This document shows positions 8,753 to 18,155 of a stretch of 55,328 nucleotides of DNA, piece by piece. The stretch spans positions 1-55,328 of the forward strand of contig MUCT01000025.1 of assembly GCA_002816585.1 (NCBI GenBank), written 5' to 3'. Source of the stretch: SAR202 cluster bacterium Io17-Chloro-G6. Its GTDB lineage: Bacteria; Chloroflexota; Dehalococcoidia; UBA3495. The translations under genes were made by a program, and so were the position numbers. Position 1 is the first letter of the stretch; each line of letters opens with the position of its first letter. The notes beneath the pieces were generated by a model. It ran no database searches and was not told the DNA's origin. It worked only from the letters and a program-made list of their open reading frames with translations.

Positions 8753-9622
8753 ATGGGGAGAGGCAGGCAGGCGTTGCTGCTTGAGACTGAGCGCATTCTG
8801 GATCTTGGGTCATTCGACACGGCACCGGACTCGGTCGATGAGTACCTGCGATCGGTGGGCGATTCCCTGCCCATCTACAAGGAAACCGGCATTGTGCCGC
8901 CCCTATTCTTGGCAGCTTCGGCCCTCGGCTCATTACTTCGGAAACTCGCTTTCCCTCCTGGTGCCATCCACAGCTTGCAGGAAGTGACGGTGCTGGCGCC
9001 CATGGCCACCGGCAGCGAAATCAAGGTCGGCGCATTGATGGAGAAACCCCGCCGCCGGGCCGGACTTGAGTTTATAACCGCTATCTGTAATGTCCAGTCG
9101 GGCGGCCAGACGGCGCTTACGTCCAAGAGTACTGTGCTCCTTACCGACGGCCGCGCATCTGAGGGAGCGCCGCCTAAAGGAACCCAACCTAAGGGAACAC
9201 GGACGGAGCAATCAGGACAGGGCGTTAAGGCCCCAGAAAGTGCCCTCCCAATGATTTCGAAAGAGATCAACCAGAAGCAATTGGCCGCCTACGCCAAAGC
9301 GTCGGGTGACGACAATCCGCTGCATCTGGACCCAGAATATGCCGCCGCGTCTCAATTTGGGGGAATCATCGCCCATGGCATGCTCACCCTAGCCTTCATC
9401 TCCGAGATGATGGCAGCGGCCCACGGGCTGGATTGGCTGGCATCGGGATCACTTAAGGTGAGGTTCAAAGGAGCCGCTTACATTGGCGGCCGGCTCGAGA
9501 CCAGGGGAAACCTAGTCAAGGAGCAGGGTTCGTCGCGCACTTATTCCGTCGGGGTTTGGAATAGCGCCAGCGGGCAGGGACTGATCTCGGGGACTGCCGG
9601 CATCGAGTTAAATCAAAGTTAG
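8753..9622 (+). CDS. MaoC-like hydratase, two hot-dog domains
   Basis: 289 residues. The N-terminal half resembles the FAS1-type dehydratase N domain. The C-terminal half is a MaoC domain with AYAKASGDDNPLHLDPEYAAASQFGGIIAHGML, carrying the hydratase Asp and His (D in SGDDNP, H in NPLH). Such double-hot-dog proteins hydrate enoyl-CoA or enoyl-ACP. The linker holds a short repeat PKGTQPKGT. It is followed closely by plsX and fabG, which fits fatty acid metabolism. The start is uncertain by about ten codons. Confidence 0.8.
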   Translation: MGRGRQALLLETERILDLGSFDTAPDSVDEYLRSVGDSLPIYKETGIVPPLFLAASALGSLLRKLAFPPGAIHSLQEVTVLAPMATGSEIKVGALMEKPRRRAGLEFITAICNVQSGGQTALTSKSTVLLTDGRASEGAPPKGTQPKGTRTEQSGQGVKAPESALPMISKEINQKQLAAYAKASGDDNPLHLDPEYAAASQFGGIIAHGMLTLAFISEMMAAAHGLDWLASGSLKVRFKGAAYIGGRLETRGNLVKEQGSSRTYSVGVWNSASGQGLISGTAGIELNQS

Positions 9623-9684
9623 GAACCTTTGGCGAATGGCCTCGCGGACTCTTTAAGGCGCCGAGGTCTGACGAGAGGAACACT

Positions 9685-10755
9685 ATGCAAACAGAGACGA
9701 ATAATGGCACAGGGCCGGTTCGGGTAGCATTGGACGCCATGGGCGGAGACCACGGTCCTATCGAAACGGTGAAGGGCGCCGTGCTGGCCGCCCAATCGGC
9801 CAATGTAGAAATAATATTGGTGGGAGACCAAGGCCCAGTGGAACAGGAACTGGCGAACCACGACGTCTCTGGCCTTGCCATCAGCATCGTGCCATCCAAA
9901 GATTGGATTCGCGATGACGAGCACCCGCTTCGTGCGCTGCGGACCAAGCCCAAGGCATCGGTGCTCGTCGCAACTGGATTGGTCAAGAGCGGCGATGCAG
10001 ATGTTATTGCCTCCACGGGTTCCACCGGCGCGTCGATGGCCAGCGCTGTCCTCACGTTGGGCCTGATGGAAGGCCTGGAGCGCCCCTGCGTAGGTGGTCC
10101 ATTCCTTGGCTTGGCCCCGAACACCGTTCTGGTGGACATTGGAAGCAATCTGGACTGTCGGCCTGCGTTGATGCTTAGCTTCGCTTCGTTGGGCGTTTCT
10201 TGGGCCCGGACCTATATGGGAATCGAGAACCCTAGGGTCGCCCTGCTCAGCGTAGGTTCGGAAGCAGCCAAGGGCAACAAACAGATCCAGGAGAGTTATC
10301 AAGTTTTTGAAGACAGCCATCTTAACTTCGTCGGCAACGTCGAAGGGATGGACTTCTTCACGGACAAGGCCGAAGTCATCATCTGTGACGGCTTCGTCGG
10401 CAACATCCTGATCAAATTTACCGAGGGCCTGGGCGCGGCGTTCTCAGCGTTCGCCAAAAAACGGCTGTCCGCATCCATCGACGAGGCAAGCCTCTCCAAA
10501 TTCGCCGCCGAGTTGGTCCTGCTGACCAACCGCACCCGCACAAACGGGGGCCCGCTCTTCGGGGTCAACGGTCCTGTCATCCTGGGTCACGGCTCCAGCC
10601 GGGCCGACGAGATCCTGGCCGCGATCAATACCTCCATACGGTATGTGCAACTGGGTATGGTGGACATCATGCGGGAAGACCTTGCTTCTATGAACAGGAA
10701 CGCAGCGAACAGGAACGCAGCGGCCAAAGCCACCGGCAGCGGCGCGGACAGGTAG
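9685..10755 (+). CDS. plsX: Phosphate acyltransferase PlsX
   Basis: 356 residues. PlsX converts acyl-ACP to acyl phosphate for phospholipid synthesis at the membrane surface. Signature blocks are VALDAMGGDHGP at the N-terminus, ASTGSTGASMASAVLTLG, GLAPNTVLVDIGSNLDCRP, SVGSEAAKGNK and VICDGFVGNILIKFTEGL. The last 15 or so residues contain a duplicated NRNAA and are an extension relative to typical PlsX. fabG begins nine bases after the stop, the widespread plsX-fab order. Confidence 0.95.
   Translation: MQTETNNGTGPVRVALDAMGGDHGPIETVKGAVLAAQSANVEIILVGDQGPVEQELANHDVSGLAISIVPSKDWIRDDEHPLRALRTKPKASVLVATGLVKSGDADVIASTGSTGASMASAVLTLGLMEGLERPCVGGPFLGLAPNTVLVDIGSNLDCRPALMLSFASLGVSWARTYMGIENPRVALLSVGSEAAKGNKQIQESYQVFEDSHLNFVGNVEGMDFFTDKAEVIICDGFVGNILIKFTEGLGAAFSAFAKKRLSASIDEASLSKFAAELVLLTNRTRTNGGPLFGVNGPVILGHGSSRADEILAAINTSIRYVQLGMVDIMREDLASMNRNAANRNAAAKATGSGADR
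10693..10722. repeat. Perfect 15-bp tandem duplication in the 3' end of plsX
   Basis: aacaggaacgcagcg occurs twice without gap (10693-10707, 10708-10722), giving NRNAANRNAA in the variable C-terminal tail of PlsX. Confidence 0.9.
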
Positions 10756-10764
10756 ATCCACCAG

Positions 10765-11517
10765 ATGCCCGGTTTCGACCTGGGTGGCAAGGTTGCATTG
10801 GTCACGGGAGCTTCCCGGGGGATTGGCGCTGTTGTCGCCTGCCGTCTTGCCGAGGCTGGGGCCAGAGTTGGCGTCAACTATCACGCCAGCTCCGAGGCCG
10901 CCACAATGGTCGTTGACTCCATCAACAAGGCCGGTGGGGAAGCCTTCCTGGTTGGTGGTGACATCTCCCAAGAAAAAACCGCTGAAGCCGTCATCAAACT
11001 AGTCGTGGAGCACTTCGGCGGCATCGACATCCTGGTCAACAACGCCGGTATCAACAGAGACAGATTGTTGATGCGCATGAGCCCGGAGGACTTCGACAGC
11101 GTTATCAACGTAAATCTACGCGGCGCCTTTCTTTGCTCCAAGTACGTTATCCCTCACCTGATCCGGCAGCGTTCCGGCCGAGTGATAAACATGTCTTCGG
11201 TCGTTGGGCTCTCCGGGAACCCCGGCCAGGCCAACTACGCCGCGGCCAAAGCCGGACTGGTGGGTCTAACCAAGGCGGTGGCCCGGGAAGTCGCCTCCCG
11301 CAACGTTACGGTCAACGCCCTGGCGCCCGGATACATCACCACTGCGATGGTGGATGAACTTACCGAGGAGACCCGGGCGAAGATACTGGCCCGCATCCCC
11401 ATGGGCCGGTTTGGCACGCCCGAGGATGTGGCCGAGGCGGTGGTCTTTCTTTGCAGCGACGGCGCCAGCTACATCACCGGCCAAGTCCTGACCATCGACG
11501 GCGGCATGATCGCCTGA
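10765..11517 (+). CDS. fabG: 3-oxoacyl-ACP reductase FabG
   Basis: 250-residue classical SDR. NADP site TGASRGIG at 14-21, NNAG at 92-95, catalytic Ser at 144/145 and Tyr158-x3-Lys162. The C-terminus SYITGQVLTIDGGMIA is the usual FabG ending. It should reduce 3-oxoacyl-ACP in fatty acid elongation. The position directly after plsX supports fabG over a catabolic SDR. Confidence 0.9.
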   Translation: MPGFDLGGKVALVTGASRGIGAVVACRLAEAGARVGVNYHASSEAATMVVDSINKAGGEAFLVGGDISQEKTAEAVIKLVVEHFGGIDILVNNAGINRDRLLMRMSPEDFDSVINVNLRGAFLCSKYVIPHLIRQRSGRVINMSSVVGLSGNPGQANYAAAKAGLVGLTKAVAREVASRNVTVNALAPGYITTAMVDELTEETRAKILARIPMGRFGTPEDVAEAVVFLCSDGASYITGQVLTIDGGMIA

Positions 11518-11653
11518 GCGGCGCGCCGCCCTTTCTTGGATCCAGTTCCCTGAGAATATGCGAGCCCCGCCGTAGGTGGCTTTGCCGGGGATGCGGCAAC
11601 GTATAATACCGGTACACATTTTCGGACAAATACCGCTGGCAACGGAGGCCCGC

Positions 11654-12523
11654 ATGCGCACGACCACCAAGTTCCGCCAACTGCTTAAAGAGCCGGGGAT
11701 CATCCAGGCGCCGGGGGCCTATGACTGCCTCACGGCCAAGATAATCGAGAAGGCCGACTTCCCCGCGGTATATATGACCGGGGCCGGAACGTCGGTCGCT
11801 CGACTCGGCTACCCCGACCTGGCCCTGGCGACCATGACCGAGATGGTGCACAACGCCGCCTCTCTGGCTGAGGTGGTCGACATTCCGGTAATCGCCGATG
11901 CCGACACGGGCTACGGCGGCGTATTGAACGTGCAACGGACCGTCAGGCAGTACGAGCGGGCCGGCGTGGCGGCCATCCACATCGAGGACCAAGAATCGCC
12001 TAAACGCTGCGGCCACCTGGACGACAAGAAGGTCATCTCAGCCGAGGATATGGTCCAGAAGATACGGGCCGCGGTGGACGCCCGAACCGACGATGACTTC
12101 ACCATAATCGTGCGCACCGACGCCATCGCGGTAACGGGCTGGGACGATGCCATGCACCGTTGCGACGAGTATATGAAAGCCGGGGCCGACGTGCTATTTG
12201 TCGAAGCCCTGCGCACCCCGGAGGAAGTGGAACGGGCCGCCAAGAATCTCGATATCCCGTTGCTTTTCAATTTTGTCGAGTCGGGAAAGTCTCCCTTGGT
12301 CTCCGCTTCAGAATTGGAGAAACTCGGCTTCAAGATTGTCATCTATCCCGCGAGCGCCCTGCTGTCGGTGGCCCACGTTGTGGGGCAGGTCATGGCCCAA
12401 TTGAAAGAAAAGGGCACCACCTCCCACTTGATGGACAGCATGGTCAGCCTGGAAGATTGCTTCGAGGCCATGGGACTGTCCACCATGCTGGCCGAGGACG
12501 CTCGGTTTGCCAGTCTTGTATAG
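11654..12523 (+). CDS. Isocitrate lyase/PEP mutase family C-C lyase
   Basis: 289 residues of the PEP mutase/isocitrate lyase superfamily, in the size range of methylisocitrate and 2,3-dimethylmalate lyases. Metal-binding ADADTGYGG lies at 81-89 and the lyase loop KRCGH at 117-121, so a C-C lyase on a 2-hydroxydicarboxylate is expected rather than a mutase. AACGGAGG before the ATG decides the start; a further 26 codons upstream are open but lack that signal. Substrate uncertain. Confidence 0.87.
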   Translation: MRTTTKFRQLLKEPGIIQAPGAYDCLTAKIIEKADFPAVYMTGAGTSVARLGYPDLALATMTEMVHNAASLAEVVDIPVIADADTGYGGVLNVQRTVRQYERAGVAAIHIEDQESPKRCGHLDDKKVISAEDMVQKIRAAVDARTDDDFTIIVRTDAIAVTGWDDAMHRCDEYMKAGADVLFVEALRTPEEVERAAKNLDIPLLFNFVESGKSPLVSASELEKLGFKIVIYPASALLSVAHVVGQVMAQLKEKGTTSHLMDSMVSLEDCFEAMGLSTMLAEDARFASLV

Positions 12524-12615
12524 GCGCGCCGCTTCCCATCTGAAGTACCGTAACCTCTAGCTATTCGGCACGGATGGAACTTTTACTAAGTGCGTTCCGT
12601 CTCTAATATAGAGAT

Positions 12616-13887
12616 ATGGCAGAAGACAGTTCCAACACCGGGCTAGAGGGCGGCCAATTTTTAGAGCGGTTGCCTAGCGAAGTGTCCCGCTGGGAGAACG
12701 ATGGCATCATCACCTCCGAGCAGGGGCAGGCCATCCTCGGCAGCTATTCCGCTTCAGAGGTAGTCCCGCCGTCCCAACGCGCCCAAGGAAGGCTCGTTAC
12801 GGGCTTGGCGATAGTCGGCTCGGTGTTGGTAGGATTGGGAGTAATCCTCTTCTTCGCAGCCAACTGGGATGGCATCGACCGGTGGACCAAGATCGGAATC
12901 ATCCTGGCCTCCATCGTCGCCGCCCACGGCCTTGGCTATTATCTGCGCTATCACCGTGGCTACCGTAGGGTGGGTTCTGCAATGGTGCTTCTGGCTTGCC
13001 TCATTTACGGGGCGGGCGTCCACCTCGTTGCTCAGGCGTACAACGTCGACGTGAACGACCCCAGGTTGATGCTCTTCTGGTTCTTGGGCGTTATTCCCTT
13101 GGTCTATATCGTTAGGTCCCAGCCGATCCAATTCCTTGGCTTGGTGCTATTCCTGCTGGCGGTGGGGTTCCGTCTACCCGATTGGCTCGACCCCATCTCC
13201 AGGGGTGAGGCAATTCTGGGATTGGCTCTCTTCTTGGTCCTGGGTCTGTTGATTCTGGCCATCGGGCGGTTGAAAGAGGAGATACCTGCCCTTCACCCCT
13301 ATTCAGAGGTCTTCCAATTGGTGGGCATGATTACGGCCTTGGGAGCGGTTTTCGTCCTGACCTTCAGAGATGTTTTCGACTCTTTCGACAGGGGCTTGAG
13401 CGGCGTCTTTATCGAAGGCGACGCCGATCTGGGCTTCCGAGTGATGATCGGGGCGGCCGGAGCGCTGACGCTGGCTTTGGTCCTCGCGGCTGCCTGGCTG
13501 CACCGGCGCCGGGAACGGGAATTTACACTCACCGGGGTCGAGGGTGTCGCCATCGCCATACTGTTGGCTTCTGCCTACGTGGTCATAGGAGTGGACACCG
13601 GCGGAGAGGTCGTCTACGCCGTAACCTTCAACGTCCTGCTGGTACTCTCCCTCCTTGGGGTGTTGGTGTCGGGATACATGCGGGGACGGGAGACCTGGGT
13701 GAACATTGCCCTGGTCTTTATCGGTATTGACGTTATAGCCCGTTACTTCGAGTACAGTTGGGGACTGATGGACCGGTCGCTCATCTTCGTGGCGGCAGGT
13801 GTGATTCTGCTGCTGGGCGGATTCGTAATAGAGCGGGGCCGTCAAAAGATGCTTGAACGAATCAGAACAGGAAGAGGCTCCCCATGA
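12616..13887 (+). CDS. DUF2157 multi-pass membrane protein
   Basis: 423 residues: a soluble N-terminal part (about 1-55), then roughly ten hydrophobic segments from GLAIVGSVLVGLGVILFFAANW onward, the hallmark of DUF2157 proteins. Its stop overlaps the next gene's start by four bases (ATGA), so the two are translationally coupled. DUF2157 proteins are regularly paired with GDYXXLXY-domain proteins, as here; the biochemical role is unknown, and the pair presumably acts in the cytoplasmic membrane. Confidence 0.85.
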   Translation: MAEDSSNTGLEGGQFLERLPSEVSRWENDGIITSEQGQAILGSYSASEVVPPSQRAQGRLVTGLAIVGSVLVGLGVILFFAANWDGIDRWTKIGIILASIVAAHGLGYYLRYHRGYRRVGSAMVLLACLIYGAGVHLVAQAYNVDVNDPRLMLFWFLGVIPLVYIVRSQPIQFLGLVLFLLAVGFRLPDWLDPISRGEAILGLALFLVLGLLILAIGRLKEEIPALHPYSEVFQLVGMITALGAVFVLTFRDVFDSFDRGLSGVFIEGDADLGFRVMIGAAGALTLALVLAAAWLHRRREREFTLTGVEGVAIAILLASAYVVIGVDTGGEVVYAVTFNVLLVLSLLGVLVSGYMRGRETWVNIALVFIGIDVIARYFEYSWGLMDRSLIFVAAGVILLLGGFVIERGRQKMLERIRTGRGSP

Positions 13888-14474
13888 GCCACTTCATGAA
13901 GATTGCGTTCTGGGCCACCGTAGCCGGGCAGATCATCCTGCTGGCCGCATTCATAGCCGTCAAAGAGAATACCCTGCGCACCGGCACCAGCGTGTTGCTG
14001 CAGACCGTGCCCGTCGACCCTCTGTCTTTGCTCCAGGGCGAATTCGTAGTCTTGAGATACGAGATTGGTGAGATGCCCGACTGGGCCAGAAACGCCAGCC
14101 GGGGTGAAACTTTCTATGTTTTTCTACGTGAAGATTCGGACGGTGTGTGGAGGGAACGGGGATACCAGCGTGGCAAGCCCAAGAGCGGAGAGGTGTTCAT
14201 CAAGGGAAGGGTAGACAGTCCGGGCCGGCTGGAATTCGGGATCGACACGTTTTTCATTCCGGAGGGAACGGGCCATATTATCGAAAGGTCGCGCGACGTC
14301 AAGGTGCGGGTGGCCATAGGCTCCGGCGGAACAGCGGTTATCGAAGATCTGCTGGTGGACGGCAAGCCATTCGATCCCAATCGTCCAGTGGCCCCTGCCA
14401 TTCCGCCCAGGGATCCGCCGCGGCCTCCCGAGCCGGTTCGGCCGGCGGAAGTAGCCCCACCGCCCAGACGGTAA
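13884..14474 (+). CDS. GDYXXLXY-domain membrane-anchored protein
   Basis: 196 residues. One N-terminal transmembrane segment (about 7-25), then VDPLSLLQGEFVVLRYEI, a variant of the family's GDYxxLxY block (here GEFVVLRY), and a beta-rich outer domain ending in a proline-rich tail (PPRDPPRPPEPVRPAEVAPPP). It is coupled to the DUF2157 gene upstream. Function unknown; likely a membrane partner of that protein. Confidence 0.82.
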   Translation: MSHFMKIAFWATVAGQIILLAAFIAVKENTLRTGTSVLLQTVPVDPLSLLQGEFVVLRYEIGEMPDWARNASRGETFYVFLREDSDGVWRERGYQRGKPKSGEVFIKGRVDSPGRLEFGIDTFFIPEGTGHIIERSRDVKVRVAIGSGGTAVIEDLLVDGKPFDPNRPVAPAIPPRDPPRPPEPVRPAEVAPPPRR

Positions 14475-14488
14475 GGCAGGAAAGAACT

Positions 14489-15010
14489 ATGTCAAACGTA
14501 GTACTGGTCATCGACATGGTCAAGGGATTCTTGGAGCCGGGCCACAATCTCTACTGCGGCGACGCGTCCCGGGAGATAATTCCCAGGGTCCACGGTCTTC
14601 TGCTTCGGGAGCGGGCCGCCGGGTCGGAGATTCTTTTCGTCTCGGACCATCACGACCTTGACGACCTTGAGTTTCAGGTATTTCCGGTCCACTGCGTCAA
14701 GGGCACCGAGGAACCCAACGTAATAGCTGAGTTGTCCGAATTCTTGACCGGCGACAACGTCATCCCGAAGAACCGGTACAGTGGTTTCTTCAACACCTCT
14801 CTTGAAGCCCGCCTGGCCGCCGGAAAGCCGGACAAGATCATCATCTGCGGCGTCTGCACCGACATCTGCGTCTTGCACACCGCCTCCGACGCCCGCAACC
14901 GGGACTATGCTGTCGAGGTTCCCTCGGATTGTGTGGCCAGCTTCAACCCCGAGGCTCATAATTGGGCCCTGGCCCATCTGAAAGACATTCTGGGCACATC
15001 GGTGCTTTAG
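14489..15010 (+). CDS. Isochorismatase/nicotinamidase-family cysteine hydrolase
   Basis: 173 residues. The first strand VVLVIDMVKGF supplies the family Asp (D9), and GVCTDICVLHTASDARNRDY holds the nucleophile Cys region; length and order match small nicotinamidase-like hydrolases, which cleave amides such as nicotinamide. VSDHHDLDDLEFQVFPVHCVKGTEE is close to the nicotinamidase metal/active-site loop (DxHxxxD...PxHC..GT). ATG with GGCAGGAAAG upstream starts 14 bases after the previous stop. Nicotinamidase is my preferred reading but is not certain. Confidence 0.82.
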   Translation: MSNVVLVIDMVKGFLEPGHNLYCGDASREIIPRVHGLLLRERAAGSEILFVSDHHDLDDLEFQVFPVHCVKGTEEPNVIAELSEFLTGDNVIPKNRYSGFFNTSLEARLAAGKPDKIIICGVCTDICVLHTASDARNRDYAVEVPSDCVASFNPEAHNWALAHLKDILGTSVL

Positions 15011-15194
15011 GATGCTTAGACATCCCCGGCGCAATGGTTACCATAACTAATCAACGGCGCACGGCGAAGCAGAGCTTTACGAGCCTAAACCCAGCCTTGC
15101 AACCTTGCTATTCCCGGAAGCCCCCAGGTATCATGAGCCTAATATTCAGGTTACCGTCCAAACCGTGAACGGCCCGTCCAGTGAGGAAGGCGCA

Positions 15195-17225
15195 ATGCTC
15201 TACCGCACTTTTAAATACTCCCAGTGGGATGGCAGCCAGCAGATTTTCGAGCTGGACGCCGACAAGTTGATGGACCTCCTGTCGGAGGACATCCTCAACA
15301 AGGGAGACGTCATGCAGGCGCTCCGGGACCTAATGCGTCAGGGTATGCAGGATCCCGACGGAAGGCAGATGCCCGGACTCAAAGACCTGATGGAGCAGTT
15401 GAAGAACCAGCGGCGCCAGCAGATGCAACAACACAACATGGACTCGGTGGTGGACGACCTCAAAGAAAGGCTGGAAGACATCGTTCGGACCGAGCGGGAA
15501 GGCATTCAGCGGCGGTTGGACGATGCGTCGAAGCAAGTTGAGGCCAATCAGGGCGAGGACCGGGCCCAGCAGGAAGGCCTATTAGACTTGCTGGAAAAAC
15601 GGGCCGAGCGCAACCGGGAGAAGCTGGAGGAGCTTCCCGAAAGCCCCGCCGGCCAGATCAAGGAGTTGATGGAGTACGACTTCATGGACCCGGAAGCCCA
15701 GCAGAAGTTCCAAGAATTGTTGGACATGCTGAAGAGCCAAATGGCCCAAAACATGGGCCAACAGATGATGGACCAGGTGAAGGGCATGTCGGAAGAAGAC
15801 ATGGCCGCCACCCGCGAAATGATGCAGCAGCTCAACCAGATGATCAAGGACAAGCTGTCCGGTCAGGAGCCGGACTTCAACGGCTTCATGCAACAGTTCG
15901 GCCAGATGTTTGGCGACAACCCGCCCCAGAGTTTCGACGAACTGATGGAGCAATTGCAGCAGCAACTGGCCCAGATGCAATCTATGCTGGACAGCATGTC
16001 GCCCGAAGCCCGCCGGGAGATGGAGGACGCGCTGGCCCAGGCCCTGGATCCCGAAACCCAGCGGGAGATGGCCCAGTTCGCCTCCCTCATGGAACAATTG
16101 ATGCCCATGGACGACCTGCGCCGCCAATATCCTTTCCTGGGCGACGACAGCCTGACTATGGAGCAGGCCATGGAGATGATGCGCGGCCTACAAGAACTGG
16201 ACCAACTGGAACAGTCTCTTCAAAACGCCATGCGCAGCGGCAACATGGACGACATCGACCCCGACAAGCTGGCCGACCTGCTGGGGGACGAGGCCCGGCG
16301 TATCTACGACGAACTGGACCGGCTACGGAAGCTGCTTCAAGACGCGGGGTACGTGACCAACGACGAAAAGATGGACCTCACCGCGCGGGGCATCCGTCGA
16401 ATTGGCCAGAAGGCCCTCAAAGAGGTGTTCAACCACCTCAAAAAGGATCGGATTGGCAGCCACCAGATGCACACCCGTGGGGCCAACGGCGACATCTTGG
16501 GCGAGACTAAGCAATACGAGTTCGGTGATCCATTCCAGGTGGACCTTCAGGCCACGGTGAAGAACGCCGTCCTCAGAGGCGGACCGCAGGTCCCGGTGCG
16601 GCTCAGCCCGGAAGACTTCGAGATCTACCGCAACGAGCACATGACCAAGACCGCGACTGTCCTTTTGTTGGACCAGAGCCGGTCCATGGGTCTGTTCAAC
16701 AACTGGCAGGCGGCCAAGAAGGTCACCTTGGCCCTGATGGCCTTGATGCGCAGCCAATACCCCAGAGACACCCTCCACATCGTCGGGTTCTCCGACTATG
16801 CCCGCGAGATAAAAGAGGAAGACCTGGCGAAATGCACCTGGAACGCCTGGGTTTCGGGCACCAATCTGCACCACGCGTTGCTGCTCTCCCGGAAACTTCT
16901 TTCCAAAGAGAAGGGCGGCACTCGTCAGATATTGGTGATAACCGACGGCGAACCCACGGCCCACCTGGAAGGCGACCGGGCGTTCTTCGCCTATCCGCCC
17001 AGCCACCGCACAGAACTTGAGACCTTGAAAGAAGTCCGCAAGTGCACCCAAGAAGACATTGTGATCAACACCTTCATGCTGGAGAACAACTACCAGTTGG
17101 TTAACTTCGTCGAACGCATGACCCGTATCAACAGCGGCCGGGCCTTCTACAGCAGCGCCGCCAACCTGGGCGAATACCTGCTGGTGGATTACGTGTCCAA
17201 TCGCCGAAAGCGGGTTTCGGCATAG
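15195..17225 (+). CDS. VWA-domain protein with long coiled-coil N-terminal part
   Basis: 676 residues. The first two thirds are very rich in Gln, Met, Glu and Leu (MAQNMGQQMMDQ, LMEQLQQQLAQMQ) and predicted helical/coiled coil. The C-terminal part is a von Willebrand A domain with an intact metal-ion site, DQSRS at about 493-497, followed by SGTNLHHAL and ITDGEPTAH. Related proteins accompany MoxR-like ATPases or magnesium-chelatase-like complexes, but no ATPase is next to it here. GAGGAAGG before the ATG decides the start; 30 upstream codons are open. A role as a metal-dependent scaffold or co-chaperone is inference. Confidence 0.82.
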   Translation: MLYRTFKYSQWDGSQQIFELDADKLMDLLSEDILNKGDVMQALRDLMRQGMQDPDGRQMPGLKDLMEQLKNQRRQQMQQHNMDSVVDDLKERLEDIVRTEREGIQRRLDDASKQVEANQGEDRAQQEGLLDLLEKRAERNREKLEELPESPAGQIKELMEYDFMDPEAQQKFQELLDMLKSQMAQNMGQQMMDQVKGMSEEDMAATREMMQQLNQMIKDKLSGQEPDFNGFMQQFGQMFGDNPPQSFDELMEQLQQQLAQMQSMLDSMSPEARREMEDALAQALDPETQREMAQFASLMEQLMPMDDLRRQYPFLGDDSLTMEQAMEMMRGLQELDQLEQSLQNAMRSGNMDDIDPDKLADLLGDEARRIYDELDRLRKLLQDAGYVTNDEKMDLTARGIRRIGQKALKEVFNHLKKDRIGSHQMHTRGANGDILGETKQYEFGDPFQVDLQATVKNAVLRGGPQVPVRLSPEDFEIYRNEHMTKTATVLLLDQSRSMGLFNNWQAAKKVTLALMALMRSQYPRDTLHIVGFSDYAREIKEEDLAKCTWNAWVSGTNLHHALLLSRKLLSKEKGGTRQILVITDGEPTAHLEGDRAFFAYPPSHRTELETLKEVRKCTQEDIVINTFMLENNYQLVNFVERMTRINSGRAFYSSAANLGEYLLVDYVSNRRKRVSA

Positions 17226-17358
17226 ACAAGAAATATATCGTTGGAATGAGTTGGGTACCCCTTTTTAGAGGCCCCACGCTCTGCTAAGATAAACGCACAA
17301 TCGAATAATTCACCGGGGTCGTGCGGCCGGTCTGACCGAGACTTGGCCACACTTTTAA

Positions 17359-17471
17359 GACGGTCCAGTGAGGCTGGCAAAGTTGAGCGTCCCAAGTCTC
17401 TACCGGGTGCATAGTAGACGCCCGTTGTCTGAGTTGCTCACGCCCTTGCCAGTTGAAGGCAAGGGTTTTTT
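17359..17471 (+). promoter_or_regulatory. PyrR-controlled attenuator (pyr operon leader)
   Basis: Three RNA elements can be read. (1) GTCCAGTGAGGCTGGC at 17363-17378 matches the PyrR-binding anti-antiterminator of Bacillus-type pyr leaders. (2) CTGGCAA (17374-17380) is exactly complementary to TTGCCAG (17446-17452), an antiterminator. (3) CCCTTGCC (17443-17450) pairs with GGCAAGGG (17458-17465), followed by six Ts, an intrinsic terminator. Elements 1 and 2 share bases, as do 2 and 3. With UMP/UTP-bound PyrR the first hairpin should hold and transcription stop. Inferred from sequence and the known mechanism. Confidence 0.85.
17443..17471 (+). terminator. Intrinsic terminator of the pyr attenuator
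   Basis: Perfect 8-bp stem cccttgcc/ggcaaggg with a 7-base loop and the run tttttt directly after. It lies upstream of pyrR and so can only be regulatory or terminate the upstream gene. Confidence 0.9.
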
Positions 17472-17533
17472 ATTGAGTAACGTTGAAGGGATAGTTCCGG
17501 GATAGGGACCAGCCAGGTAAGCAAGAAAGCCAA

Positions 17534-18127
17534 GTGATGCAAGAACGACAGATAATGAATCAAGAGGACATGCGCCGCGCCCTGGCCAGGGTGGCCCATG
17601 AAATCCTGGAGCGCAACCGGGGAGCAGAGGACCTTGTGATCGTGGGTATCCACACGGGAGGGGTCCATCTGGCCCGCCGTATCGCCGCCAACCTGGCGGA
17701 GTTTGAGGGTGTGGAGGTGCCGGTAGCCACCTTGGACGTCAACCTTTACCGGGACGACATCCGCGGCCGGGCCCAGGTTAAATTGCAGCCCACTGAAATA
17801 CCAATGGGTATCCAAGGCAAGCGCGTGATCCTGGTAGATGATGTTCTATACACTGGCCGCACGGTCCGCGCCGCGATGGACGCTTTAGTGGACCTTGGCC
17901 GGCCCCAACAGATCCAACTGGCCATATTGCTGGACCGAGGCCACCGGGAACTGCCCATCCGGGCCGATTACGTGGGCCAGAACCTGCCCACGGCGATACA
18001 TGAACGGGTGAAAGTTCGCCTGATGGAGACCGACGGCACCGACGAAGTGGCTCTGATTTTCGAGGACGAACTCGAGGATGGGCAAGATTCCCTGGAAAGC
18101 TCTGATTCTGATGATGCTAACGAGTAA
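17534..18127 (+). CDS. pyrR: PyrR, pyr operon attenuator / uracil phosphoribosyltransferase
   Basis: 197 residues; the core matches PyrR with an acidic C-terminal tail ([15 protein letters not shown]) longer than usual. The PRPP-binding loop is [21 protein letters not shown] starting near residue 98; [13 protein letters not shown] and [22 protein letters not shown] are PyrR-specific. It binds pyr mRNA leaders when UMP is high, and many members also have weak uracil phosphoribosyltransferase activity. The matching RNA site lies just upstream. Start may be the second or eighth codon (MQERQIM, MNQEDM). Confidence 0.95.
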   Translation: MMQERQIMNQEDMRRALARVAHEILERNRGAEDLVIVGIHTGGVHLARRIAANLAEFEGVEVPVATLDVNLYRDDIRGRAQVKLQPTEIPMGIQGKRVILVDDVLYTGRTVRAAMDALVDLGRPQQIQLAILLDRGHRELPIRADYVGQNLPTAIHERVKVRLMETDGTDEVALIFEDELEDGQDSLESSDSDDANE

Positions 18128-18155
18128 CCCATGGTGAAAAATAGGACTGACTGAT

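Noticed and set aside
17262..17290. Possible promoter (taagat) before the pyr leader
   Set aside because: The -10-like word is present but no acceptable -35 at 16-18 bases.
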